A stretch of 64,000 nucleotides of DNA from JASHPR01 sp963833885 (GTDB lineage Bacteria; Actinomycetota; Actinomycetes; Streptosporangiales; Streptosporangiaceae), in assembly GCA_963833885.1 (NCBI GenBank), contig CAWHZU010000024.1, forward strand, positions 114,484 to 178,483, read 5' to 3'. The notes under the pieces were generated by a model. It did no database searches, was not told the DNA's origin, and saw only the letters and a program-made list of their open reading frames with translations. This document shows positions 42,199 to 50,828 of the stretch, one piece after another. A program made the translations under genes and the position numbers. The stretch's first letter is position 1; every line of letters begins with the position of its first letter.

Positions 42199-44583
42199 GT
42201 GGCGATCAGCCCGAAAGGACGAACGCGGACAGTGGCGGCAGAAGACGGGGGAACCTCGCCGCCACGGGGGCGCCACCGGCACAGCGCCCCGAACGATGTG
42301 ATCGCGCCGTCCGGGCCTGCTAACCCCGAGGCTGCTCAGCCGGAACGTGCCGCGCCCGAGTCGGCCACGCCGAAGTCGGACTTTGGCGTCTGGGAGCCCT
42401 GGACGCTGGAGTCCGAGCAGCAGGAGGACGCGAGGCCGAAGCCCGGACCTCGCGTGCGCGGGCTCTGGGAGCCAGCGCGGGCTCCGGAACGAAAGCGGTC
42501 TCCGGAACCGGGATCAGCTCCCGAACCAAGACCGGCCGCCCAGCCAGAGCTAGCTTCGGAATCAAGACCGGCTCCGAGGTCCGGACCTGCACCCAAGCCC
42601 GAACCGGTACTGGAGCGCGATCCGGCTCCCGAGCCCGAACCGGCCCCGAAGCCCGAACCGGCTCCGAAGCCCGATCCGGCGCTGAAGCGGGAGCAGGCTC
42701 CGGAACCCGATCCGGCTCCGAAGCCCGATCCGGCGCTGAAGCGGGAGCAGGCTCCGGAACCCGAGCCGCCCGGCGAGTTGGTGGGGGTTGGCGGCGGTGG
42801 CCGCAATGGTCTGAGCCAGCGGGCGGCCCGCAAGCCGGTGGTGAACTTTCGGTCGGATACGCTGCCGGACTGGCGCCCGGCACCGGGCAGCTTCGAGCGT
42901 GCGGCCAAGCCAGCCCCGGCGGCCCATTCGGTCGAAGACGCTGACCTCGAGGCGCAGCCCGCCGGGACGGGTTCGGGGCTGGAGCGGCTCCTCAATGTCA
43001 GGTTCTGGCCGCTGGCTGTCGTGCTGGCGATCCAGGCAGCGCTGTCGCTGCGCCTGGTGTGGAGTGCGACGGCCTTCCTCGACGAGGGTGAGTACCTGAC
43101 CGTCGGACGGCTGGAGCTCGCCCATCTCTTGCATCATGCACCGATGCCGAACGTCGCCACTTACCTCTCCGGCTCCCCGGTCGTCTACCCGCCGCTGGCC
43201 GCCATCGCGGACGACATCGGCGGCCTGGCCGGAGCCCGCCTGCTGAGCCTGGTCTTCATGCTGATCGCCACCACCGCACTGCACGGTGTGACCAGGCGGC
43301 TGCTGTCCAGCAGGCCCGCGGCGTTCTACGCGGCGGCCCTGTTCGCCTGGCTTGGCACGGCGGAGTTCCTCGGCGCGTTCGCGACCTACGATGCGATGGC
43401 CCTGATGCTGCTTGCGGTCGCCACCTGGCTCGGCGTGCGGGCCATCGACGCGGATTACTGGCTGCGTTACGGCCTGCTGGCCGCCGGCGGTCTTTCGATA
43501 GCGCTCGCTGACGCTGCCAAGTACGCCTCGACACTGTTCAACCCCGTCGTGATCGGTGTCGTGCTGCTGGCCGCCTGGCGGGCTGACGGCCGAAGGACGG
43601 CGCTGGACGCTGCCGGCGCCATGCTGCTGGCAGCGGCTGTCCCGTTGACCGTCGGGTATGACGTGGGCGGGTCCTCGTACGGGGCAGGCATCACGTCGAC
43701 CACGTTGACCCGGTCGCAGGGGGTCGCCTCCGTGCGGTCGGTTCTGAACGTGTCGACCAACGCGACCGGTATCGTCGCTGTGCTGGCCGTGCTCGGCGCG
43801 ATCGTCATCATCGTCCGGCGTCCGGGCTGGACGACCGTGCTGCTGGCCTGCACGCTGGCCGGGGCGGAGTTCCTTGCTCCAGCGGAGCAGGCCAGAATCC
43901 ACACCCTGACCAGCCTGTTCAAGCACGTTGGCTACGGCGCGTGGTTTGCCTGCGTGATCGGCGGCTTCCTGCTGGCCGAGCTGCCAGGGCTGCTCGCGCG
44001 GCTGAGCAGGGTGGCCAAGGCAGCCAGGGCGCCCGGCGCCGGGGTCCGCCCGCGCTGGGCCCTGGTGACCGGCGGGACGATCGCGTTGGCGGTGGTGCTG
44101 GTCGCAGGGGTGTACGACATCCCGGTCGCCAACGGCCAGTACGGCGACTGGGCGGACTCCGGCCCGATGATCTCCGAGATGAGCAAGCTGGTCACGCCCA
44201 GCGGCTACTACATGGTCGAGGATCCGAGCGTGGCCACCTACTACCTCGGCTCAAAGGTCCCGTTCAGCCACATTGACAGCACATACGCCAACTTCAGCTA
44301 CACCGACCCGCAGACGCACAAGTTGCTGATCGGCTACGCGGCCTTCGCGGACTCGATTAGCCGCGGCTACTTCAACGACATCGTGCTGGCCTTCGGCGAC
44401 ACCTTTGGCCAGGACCAGGCCATAGTGCAGGACATGAACACCGATCACAATTACCGGCTGATCGACACCATCCCGTACCGGACGTCCTACGGGCCGGGCC
44501 ATTACGAGATCTTCCAGCGGATCCCGAAGCCGCCGGTGCCCGCGCACCGCAAGCACGCGCACCGGCGGCGCCGCCAGGCCTGA
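42199..44583 (+). CDS. GT-C membrane glycosyltransferase (GT39-like) with Pro/Glu-rich N-terminal region
   Basis: 794 residues from the GTG at 42199. Residues 1-260 are disordered and rich in Ala-Pro-Glu-Pro-Lys, with an 18-residue unit APKPDPALKREQAPEPDP in tandem. A membrane domain begins near 265, with the GT-C acidic motif SATAFLDEGEYLTVG after the first helix and 9-11 helices in all. The C-terminal soluble domain (about 650-780, YYMVEDPSVATYYLG, SYGPGHYEIFQR) resembles that of its convergent neighbour. It would transfer sugar from a polyprenyl-phosphate donor outside the membrane. It ends one base before the convergent gene's end. Acceptor unknown. Confidence 0.82.
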   Translation: MAISPKGRTRTVAAEDGGTSPPRGRHRHSAPNDVIAPSGPANPEAAQPERAAPESATPKSDFGVWEPWTLESEQQEDARPKPGPRVRGLWEPARAPERKRSPEPGSAPEPRPAAQPELASESRPAPRSGPAPKPEPVLERDPAPEPEPAPKPEPAPKPDPALKREQAPEPDPAPKPDPALKREQAPEPEPPGELVGVGGGGRNGLSQRAARKPVVNFRSDTLPDWRPAPGSFERAAKPAPAAHSVEDADLEAQPAGTGSGLERLLNVRFWPLAVVLAIQAALSLRLVWSATAFLDEGEYLTVGRLELAHLLHHAPMPNVATYLSGSPVVYPPLAAIADDIGGLAGARLLSLVFMLIATTALHGVTRRLLSSRPAAFYAAALFAWLGTAEFLGAFATYDAMALMLLAVATWLGVRAIDADYWLRYGLLAAGGLSIALADAAKYASTLFNPVVIGVVLLAAWRADGRRTALDAAGAMLLAAAVPLTVGYDVGGSSYGAGITSTTLTRSQGVASVRSVLNVSTNATGIVAVLAVLGAIVIIVRRPGWTTVLLACTLAGAEFLAPAEQARIHTLTSLFKHVGYGAWFACVIGGFLLAELPGLLARLSRVAKAARAPGAGVRPRWALVTGGTIALAVVLVAGVYDIPVANGQYGDWADSGPMISEMSKLVTPSGYYMVEDPSVATYYLGSKVPFSHIDSTYANFSYTDPQTHKLLIGYAAFADSISRGYFNDIVLAFGDTFGQDQAIVQDMNTDHNYRLIDTIPYRTSYGPGHYEIFQRIPKPPVPAHRKHAHRRRRQA
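42661..42768 (+). repeat. 54-bp coding tandem repeat, two copies
   Basis: 42661-42714 and 42715-42768 are nearly identical and encode APKPDPALKREQAPEPDP units; shorter degenerate PEP units flank them (42596-42660). Confidence 0.9.
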
Positions 44584-44584
44584 C

Positions 44585-46438
44585 TCAGGTCCGGACCCAC
44601 ACGTAGCACGTGGTGCGGAAGTCGCGCGCGTCCTCGGGCACTGCCCCCGCCAGCCGGTAGCGGGGGTCGGATTCCAGGGCGGCCGCGAGCGACTTGTCCA
44701 GCGCCGGGGTGACCGAGCTGTCGTAGATCACCACGTGGAAGTAACCCGCCTGCAACGCAGCCAGGTACGCCGGGGTCCCGGTGAGCAGCTGACCCTTGCG
44801 GTTGCGGTAGGACATGAAGTACGTGGAGGTGAACTGGTCAGGCTGCGCGTCCGGGTTGCCCATCAGGTAGTAGATGGCAACATCGTCGTTCTCGACGAGG
44901 TACCGGTCGCCCGGCCCGAGATAGCGCGACAGCTCCATCACCTGGGTGGATGAGTTCGGCCAGCTGCCGAAGGCCTGGGTGGCCTGGGCGAGCCCGAGGA
45001 CGAGCGCCGCGGCCCAGACCACGATGCCGATCTGCGCCCGCCGGAAATGGTCCCCGACCAGCCTGGCCAGCCCGACGCCCGCCATCGGCGCGGCAAAGAA
45101 CAGCCCAAAGCAAATCTGGGTGTCCAGCAGGTTGTCCGTGTTCTGGTACAGGTGTTCGGCGAGCGCCAGCAGCGCGGTACCGGCCAGCACAACGCCGAGC
45201 GCGCTCCTCCGGCGGCGGCTTCCGGGGAGCGCGACGAGCTCGTTCCGCTCGTTCCTCGCCTCGACGGCGTACCTGGCCGCGCCGAACGCGGCGAGCGCGG
45301 CGACGAGCCCACCCCATTCGCCGGCCTCGGCGAGGATGTGCAGCGCTTGATCGCCGCCGGGCGAGCGCGTCGCCAAAGTGGCCACGGCGGCCGTGACGTA
45401 GGTCCGGCCTCCGATCAGGACGCCGATGGCAAACAGTTCCACCGTTACCGCCCCCAGCACCAGCGTTCGCGTGAGCGCCGTACGGCCGAGGTAGGGATCT
45501 GCCGCGAGGCCCGCGAGGAGGGCAAGCGTGGGCAGGTAGAGCAGCGCCCAGTAGTCGGTCCCGATCGCGAGAGCGGCCACGGGCGCAGCCAGCAGGTAGG
45601 CGCGCCAGCGCCACGGCGCGGTCCTGACCACGATCCAGGAGGCCAGCGCCAGCAAGCAGAGCGATACAGCGTCATTGGTGGCCAGGTGGCCGGCGAGGGT
45701 CGTGCCCTCGGTCACGCAGAACAGGACGACCGTACAGAGCCCGACGCGCTCATTGAAGAGCCTGCGGGTCATCGCGTACAGCAGCACGGTGGTGATCAGC
45801 ATCGCGAGCAGGCTGACCGCCCGCGCGGCCGCGAGCCCGCCGATGCTGTTGGCGGCGGCGGCCAGCACCGGATAAAGGACGGGGATGCCCGGGAAGTAGG
45901 TGGCATAGGTTCCCTGCAGCGCCGCGCCGTGCAGCAGGTGCGCCGTCTCCATGTGGCCGGCGTAAAGATAGAGCGCCTCGTCGCCGAATGCCGTGTTCTG
46001 CAGCCGCAACGACAGGATGGCCTGGACGCACAGGAGCCCGCCGAGGACCGATCGGCTGACCCAGGTCCGGCGGGCGCTTGGCGCGCTGAACAGCTCGGGC
46101 CCCGAGCCGCGCTTCGCGCGCGGCAGGACGAGCACCCGGGTACTCGGCTCGGCAAACTCGTCCTCGGCCGGGATGTCGGGCTCTCGCCGGTGACGGACGC
46201 TGAATTTCTTCGCAGCGGACAGCTCCGCGACCTCCTGCTGGGGTGTCAGCTGCTGCGCATCGGGCCGGTCCGCATCGGGGGCTTCCGGCTCGACATCCGG
46301 CTCGGCCGTGAACTTGGCCAGCATGACCGTCTCGGCGTCCGGCGACTGAACCGGGCGCTTGTAAGGTGTCGCCGCGCCGCCGCGGCGAGCGGGACCGGGC
46401 CTGGCCGGCGGCGGCGAGCTGCGCGGCCGCTTGGTCAT
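44585..46438 (-). CDS. GT-C membrane glycosyltransferase (GT39-like)
   Basis: 617 residues from the ATG at 46438, which overlaps the stop of the upstream GH26-like gene (ATGA). Residues 1-125 are disordered. The membrane part begins with RTWVSRSVLGGLLCVQAILSLRL and the acidic motif TAFGDEALYLYAGH, followed by helices to about 500. The C-terminal domain (RYLVENDDVAIYYLM, TSTYFMSYRNRKGQLLTG) is homologous to that of the convergent gene at 42199, so the two are ancient paralogues. It is the last gene of a three-gene minus-strand operon after the GT2 synthase and the GH26-like lipoprotein. Confidence 0.84.
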   Translation of the reverse strand: MTKRPRSSPPPARPGPARRGGAATPYKRPVQSPDAETVMLAKFTAEPDVEPEAPDADRPDAQQLTPQQEVAELSAAKKFSVRHRREPDIPAEDEFAEPSTRVLVLPRAKRGSGPELFSAPSARRTWVSRSVLGGLLCVQAILSLRLQNTAFGDEALYLYAGHMETAHLLHGAALQGTYATYFPGIPVLYPVLAAAANSIGGLAAARAVSLLAMLITTVLLYAMTRRLFNERVGLCTVVLFCVTEGTTLAGHLATNDAVSLCLLALASWIVVRTAPWRWRAYLLAAPVAALAIGTDYWALLYLPTLALLAGLAADPYLGRTALTRTLVLGAVTVELFAIGVLIGGRTYVTAAVATLATRSPGGDQALHILAEAGEWGGLVAALAAFGAARYAVEARNERNELVALPGSRRRRSALGVVLAGTALLALAEHLYQNTDNLLDTQICFGLFFAAPMAGVGLARLVGDHFRRAQIGIVVWAAALVLGLAQATQAFGSWPNSSTQVMELSRYLGPGDRYLVENDDVAIYYLMGNPDAQPDQFTSTYFMSYRNRKGQLLTGTPAYLAALQAGYFHVVIYDSSVTPALDKSLAAALESDPRYRLAGAVPEDARDFRTTCYVWVRT

Positions 46439-47451
46439 TTCTTCGGATTGATCACGGCGAGTCTGGCTACGTCCGTGGCCATCGCGGCGCGCACCGTGGG
46501 CCGCGATTCGAGCTGCCAGTCGACCCCGTCCTTGTCGAAGTCGAACCAGATGAAGCCGAGCACATTCGGGTGCCGTTTCACGCCGGTGATCAGGCTGCGG
46601 GTGGCCTCAATCTCGGATGGCCCGGTCTCGACCGAGGTCTCGGCGATGATCATTGGTTTGGTGGTGAACTTCTTGATCTCCGCGATCGTGGGGTCGTAGA
46701 GGCTGGCGAAGGTCTCCGGGCCCGAGGTCGGGAAGTAGCCGGTGATGCCGACCCAGTCGACGTAGGCGTCACCGGGCCAGTAGGGCTGGAGCTGGACCTG
46801 CGGCACCGGGTTGATGATGTTCGGGTTCCAGACCCAGATCACGTTGCTGGCGCCGGCCTGGACGAACAGGTTGTGGATGTGCCGCCAGGCGGCCACGAAC
46901 GCTGACGCCGAGGCCTGGTCGGTGCCCCACGGATACCAGTTGCCGTTCATTTCATGGCCGAAGCTGATCGCGACCGGCAGGTTGAGCGCTCGGACCGCAT
47001 CGGCGAACTTCGTGATGTACCCGTCGCTCTGGCCATTGGCGATCGCCTGAACGGTGGTGTCGTAGGGCTCCCACGCGATGTAGTACAGGGCGCCATAGGA
47101 CCACGCTGTGGTTACGGCCTGCGAATCGAACGAGGTGTTCCAGGCCACGTACTGGCCGATGATGTCCGGCTTCTTGCCGATGCCGGTGGCAAACGCGTTG
47201 ACGGGCGCGAGCGCCGGCGCATCCTGGGCCTCGACGCCGAGGAACTTGCCCCCGGTGGGGTCGAGCAGCCCGGACATGTTGTACGGCAGGCTGGTCGATG
47301 GCGTGGCGGTCGGCGCATTGCTGTGGGTGCTGCTGCCAGCGTTGCCGACGGTCTGGCTATGCGGGGAGATCACCCCACAGCCGCCAAGCAGGGTGACCGC
47401 CGCGGCTGCGGCGAGGGCCGGAACGAGGAGGGCGCGGCTGACCGGCCTCAC
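46435..47451 (-). CDS. GH26-like glycoside hydrolase lipoprotein
   Basis: 338 residues from the GTG at 47451 (GTGA overlap with the GT2 stop); the open frame upstream is antisense shadow. Signal with lipobox LLGGC (about residue 24). The TIM-barrel has the GH26 acid/base motif ISFGHEMNGNWYPWG and the nucleophile strand PMIIAETSVETG, plus VIWVWNPN and VDWVGITGYF. GH26 enzymes are mainly beta-mannanases, but relatives in polysaccharide loci trim or process the nascent polymer. Coupled to the upstream GT2 synthase and downstream GT-C gene, a processing role on their glycan is likely. Confidence 0.87.
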   Translation of the reverse strand: MRPVSRALLVPALAAAAAVTLLGGCGVISPHSQTVGNAGSSTHSNAPTATPSTSLPYNMSGLLDPTGGKFLGVEAQDAPALAPVNAFATGIGKKPDIIGQYVAWNTSFDSQAVTTAWSYGALYYIAWEPYDTTVQAIANGQSDGYITKFADAVRALNLPVAISFGHEMNGNWYPWGTDQASASAFVAAWRHIHNLFVQAGASNVIWVWNPNIINPVPQVQLQPYWPGDAYVDWVGITGYFPTSGPETFASLYDPTIAEIKKFTTKPMIIAETSVETGPSEIEATRSLITGVKRHPNVLGFIWFDFDKDGVDWQLESRPTVRAAMATDVARLAVINPKK

Positions 47452-49088
47452 GAGCCAATCCCGGCTTTCGGCTGGAGCAGGATGCGCCCGACCACGACGA
47501 CCTGGAACACGCCGAGAATCAGGAGCAGGGAGAAGTTGTAGGGGTTCATCGTCAGCGTTCGCCACAGCGCCAGGGCGGCCCAGACCACGGCCGAGCCGAA
47601 GCTCCACCCGACGAGGCCGATCCAGAACCGCCGCCTTCCGTCCTGCTTGGTCTTGCTGCTGCCCGAGGGCTGCCATCCGCGCAGGTTGCCGCGCATGATG
47701 TCGGACAGCGCGAAGATGTGTGCCCACGCGGAGATCTCCCGCACCGACCAGGCCTCCAGGCGGTAGGGCACCCGGTGCCACATCGGGTAGATCACGCCCG
47801 AATAGATCAGGATCGGGGCGAAGAAGATCAGGTTTTTCAGCTGCAGGATGCCGGGGTCGAACGCCAGCAGGGCGATGGACAGCAGCGGGATCACGAACGC
47901 GAACAGCGCGGTGTTGATGTAGTAGAGGAACCCGGACAGGTAACACAGCCGGGTGCGCAGCGACAGCTTGGTCTTCCAGAACTTCTTGTTGCCCAGCAGG
48001 CTCATGGTGCCTGAGCACCAGCGGTATTGCTGGTTGAGGAACGCCAGGATGTTGTCCGGGCAGTTTCCGGTGGAGAGCGCGATCGGGATGTACCGCATCG
48101 TCCAGCCCATCCGGCGCAGGTCGAAGCCGGTGTGCAGGTCCTCCGAGTGCTCCGCGAGCGACATTCCCCGGTTCGCCTCGAGCGCCTTCCTCCGGTAGAC
48201 GGCGCAACTGCCCACGCACACCGCAGCGTCCCGGTTGGACCTGGCGGTCTGGATCGACCGGTAGAACAGCTCCTGTGCCGCCCCGGCCCCGCGCTCTACC
48301 CAGGTCTGCTCGTCGAGGACGTGGAAGAACTGCGGGGTCTGCACGATCCCGACGTCGGGGTGCATGTCCATGTACGGCAGGGTCTCGTCGAGCAGGTCCG
48401 GCCGCGGCGCGAAGTCGGCGTCCAGCAGCAGGATGTAGTCGCTGTCCGAGATGCCGAACCCGTACAGCAGGTTGCCCGACTTCTTGAACCAGCCCCGGTT
48501 CGGGCGGGTCGCGTAGGCGAAGCCGAACCGGCGGGCCATCGCCTTGATCTGCGGGCTGGCCGAGTCGTCGAGGACGTACGGGGTGACGATGCCGCGGTAC
48601 TGGTGGCGCAACTGCGCGACGTGGGTCCAGGCGTTGCGCAGCACCTCGAGCGGCTCACCGCACACCGGCAGGAACACGTCGACCGACGGATACCACAGCG
48701 GCCTCCAGCCGGCCACGATCCGCTTGTGCTCGGCCAGGTCGAAGCCGCGGCTCATGCCGTCCGCGGTAACCGAGAGCAGGAAGCACAAGACGCCGAACAG
48801 TGCGAACGGGACGTAGACATAGAACCACGTCGAGTTCAGGACCATCCGCACCTGGCCGTACAGCAGCGGCGGGACGCTGAGCGCGGCGAAGACCGAGAGC
48901 ATCCATACGTGCCGCCGGACGTAGGAGTACTTCTCCGCGTCGGTCGGCGGGACCGGGAGCACCGGGCTCGGCTCGTCATCAACCTGCCGCTTGCGCGGGG
49001 TCAGCGGCTCGCGCGAGGTCGCCGAGGCCTTACGGTGCTTTGCCGCCGCTGAGCGCGCCGAACGCGCCCCTTTGGCGACAACAGCCAT
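47448..49088 (-). CDS. GT2 processive glycosyltransferase (cellulose synthase-like)
   Basis: 546 residues from the ATG at 49088; the frame is open to 49301. Two N-terminal helices (about 58-105), then the GT2 domain: VDVFLPVCGEPLEVLRN, YILLLDADFAPRPDLLDE (DxD), GIVQTPQFFHV (TPQ), SEDLHTGFDLRRMGW (base Asp) and QQYRWCSGTMSLL (Q/RxxRW), then five or more C-terminal helices. This motif set belongs to the BcsA/hyaluronan-type synthases that polymerise and extrude a beta-glycan. No PilZ domain is seen. It heads the minus-strand operon with the GH26-like and GT-C genes and diverges from the epimerase gene across 386 bp. Confidence 0.9.
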   Translation of the reverse strand: MAVVAKGARSARSAAAKHRKASATSREPLTPRKRQVDDEPSPVLPVPPTDAEKYSYVRRHVWMLSVFAALSVPPLLYGQVRMVLNSTWFYVYVPFALFGVLCFLLSVTADGMSRGFDLAEHKRIVAGWRPLWYPSVDVFLPVCGEPLEVLRNAWTHVAQLRHQYRGIVTPYVLDDSASPQIKAMARRFGFAYATRPNRGWFKKSGNLLYGFGISDSDYILLLDADFAPRPDLLDETLPYMDMHPDVGIVQTPQFFHVLDEQTWVERGAGAAQELFYRSIQTARSNRDAAVCVGSCAVYRRKALEANRGMSLAEHSEDLHTGFDLRRMGWTMRYIPIALSTGNCPDNILAFLNQQYRWCSGTMSLLGNKKFWKTKLSLRTRLCYLSGFLYYINTALFAFVIPLLSIALLAFDPGILQLKNLIFFAPILIYSGVIYPMWHRVPYRLEAWSVREISAWAHIFALSDIMRGNLRGWQPSGSSKTKQDGRRRFWIGLVGWSFGSAVVWAALALWRTLTMNPYNFSLLLILGVFQVVVVGRILLQPKAGIGS

Positions 49089-49474
49089 ACCAGACCCCAC
49101 TTTTCGTACGCCCAGATGTCGGCAAGCTCGGGCCAGCGTTGCGGACGTAACGTACCGGCAGTTTGTAGAACAGAGGGTAGTCAGGTGCCAGCGGCCCCGA
49201 ACGTGAAACGACCGAATTGCACCGGCGCGTGTTCGGATGACCAGGTGAGCGAGCTCGGCTGACGTCTCGACCCGATCCGGCCACCGATGGCGTACCTGCA
49301 CCTTTCAGGCAGGAACTCGGACAGGTGCCTGACAATATCGCGTAATGGCTGCATGAGGTCTGGATGTCTGGCAATCTATGGCAGTCGCAGGTCGGCCGAC
49401 CTACCCGCATGTCCCGACTTGTCATATATAGCTATGGACAAAACCGGTCAGATTTAAGGGGACAGGGTACAGCT
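49089..49474. other. Divergent intergenic region with palindromes (386 bp)
   Basis: No gene seen. It contains the 14-bp perfect palindrome AGGTCGGCCGACCT (49389-49402), an imperfect inverted repeat TTGTC-N13-GACAA (49419-49441) in an AT-rich patch, and an 11-mer CGGACAGGTGC (49318-49328) that recurs before the exopolysaccharide priming transferase at 53731. An AAGGGGAC box lies 14 bases before the epimerase GTG. Confidence 0.5.
49389..49402. promoter_or_regulatory. Perfect 14-bp palindrome AGGTCGGCCGACCT
   Basis: A perfect palindrome 73 bp before the epimerase start and about 300 bp before the divergent GT2 start; operator candidate. Confidence 0.4.
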
Positions 49475-50823
49475 GTGGCGACCCCTTCCGAGATCATCTC
49501 GGCGATGCACGAGGCCGCGCCGCCCGGGCGGCAGCAGCCCGACGACCGGGTGCTGGGAGAACTGAGCAGCCTGACGCAGGCGCTGATCGCCGCCAGACCC
49601 GACGCGAGCGAGGAGTACGAGAGGTTCCTGGCCCTTGGCCAGCGGGGCATCGCGGTTCCCGAGACGGAGCTCGCCGAATGGCTCGGCGGCGCGACCGTCC
49701 TGGTGACCGGCGGGACCGGCTGCATCGGCTCGACGCTGATGGCGCAGATCGCCCGCTGGCGCCCGGCGCGGCTGGTCAGCGTCAGCCGCGGCCTGACCAG
49801 CGGATGGCCGCGGCTCGCGGGAGCCGAGTACCTCCACGCGGACATCAGGGACCGGCCCGGCCTGGCCACGATCTTCGGTGAGGTCCGTCCCGACGTGGTG
49901 TTCCACCTGGCCGCGCAGCGCGATCCGGGGCTTGCCGAGCGCGAGATCCACCGCACCGTGACCACCAACGTGCTCGGCACCAGGAACGTCATCGCGGCTT
50001 CTGAGGAAGCCCAGGTGCCGCAGCTCGTGTTCGCTTCGACGGGCAAGGCCCTGCGCCCGTACTCGCGAGAGGTGTACACGGCGTCCAAGCGCGCCGCCGA
50101 ATGGCTCGTCGCCGACGCCGCGCGCCGCGGCGAGGTCACCTGCGCGGCGGCCAGGTTCACGCACGTGATCGACAACTCGATCATCTACCAGCGGCTGCTC
50201 GGCTGGTGCGGCGGCGGCGTGATCCGGCTGCACGCCGCCGACATCCTGTTCTACGCGCAGTCGGCGCTGGAGTCCGCACAGTTGCTGCTGCACGCCGGGC
50301 CTGTCCGCCCGGTCCTGCGGAACTACGGGCGCACGCGATCACCGACTTGGGCTGGCCGGTCAGCCTGCTCGACCTCGCGCTCGGCGTGCTGGCCAAGACC
50401 GGCTCCGAGGCACCCGTCTACTTCAGCGGCTACGACCCCGGCTACGAGAGCAAGCCGTTCCCCGGCCTGTACGACCCGCGGACCGCCGGCGAGGTGAGCC
50501 CGCTGCTGAGCGCGTTCGAGGCGGTTCACGTGCAGCAGGTGCCCGGCCGGGTAACCGACGCGTTCCCGGTGCTGTTCGCGTCCTGTGAGCAGCCGGGCAC
50601 ATCGCTGCTGGCGCTGCAGGACGCCTGTGCCAGCGGAGACGCCGCCGCGGTGCGGGCGGCGCTCGACGTCCTGTCGTGGTGGCTGCTCGACGCCATGCTG
50701 CAGCGTGTGCCGTGCGAGGCGCTGACCCGCGTGGCCGCGCTCACCGCGCAGTTCGAGGGCGAGCTGAGTCCCGCCTACCAGCGGATCCTGGCAGCCGTCC
50801 GGCGCTACGGTGGAGCAGACTAA
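49475..50823 (+). pseudogene. NAD(P)-dependent SDR epimerase/dehydratase, split by a one-base frameshift
   Basis: From the GTG at 49475 the first frame gives a leader of about 65 residues and an extended SDR: TVLVTGGTGCIGSTL (NAD site), DVVFHLAAQRDPGL, FASTGKALRPYSREVYTASKRAAEW (YxxxK) and a substrate region to RPVLRNYGR near 50327. It then reads nonsense to 50497, while the next frame gives HAITDLGWPVSLLDLALGVLA and a further 160 residues to 50823. Restoring one base near 50327-50333 joins them as NYGRHAITDLGW. The family acts on nucleotide-sugars or protein-bound glycans; polysaccharide-type epimerase/dehydratases (CapD-like) are the nearest. The S9 peptidase gene starts five bases after the end. 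Confidence 0.8.
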
Positions 50824-50828
50824 AGGCT

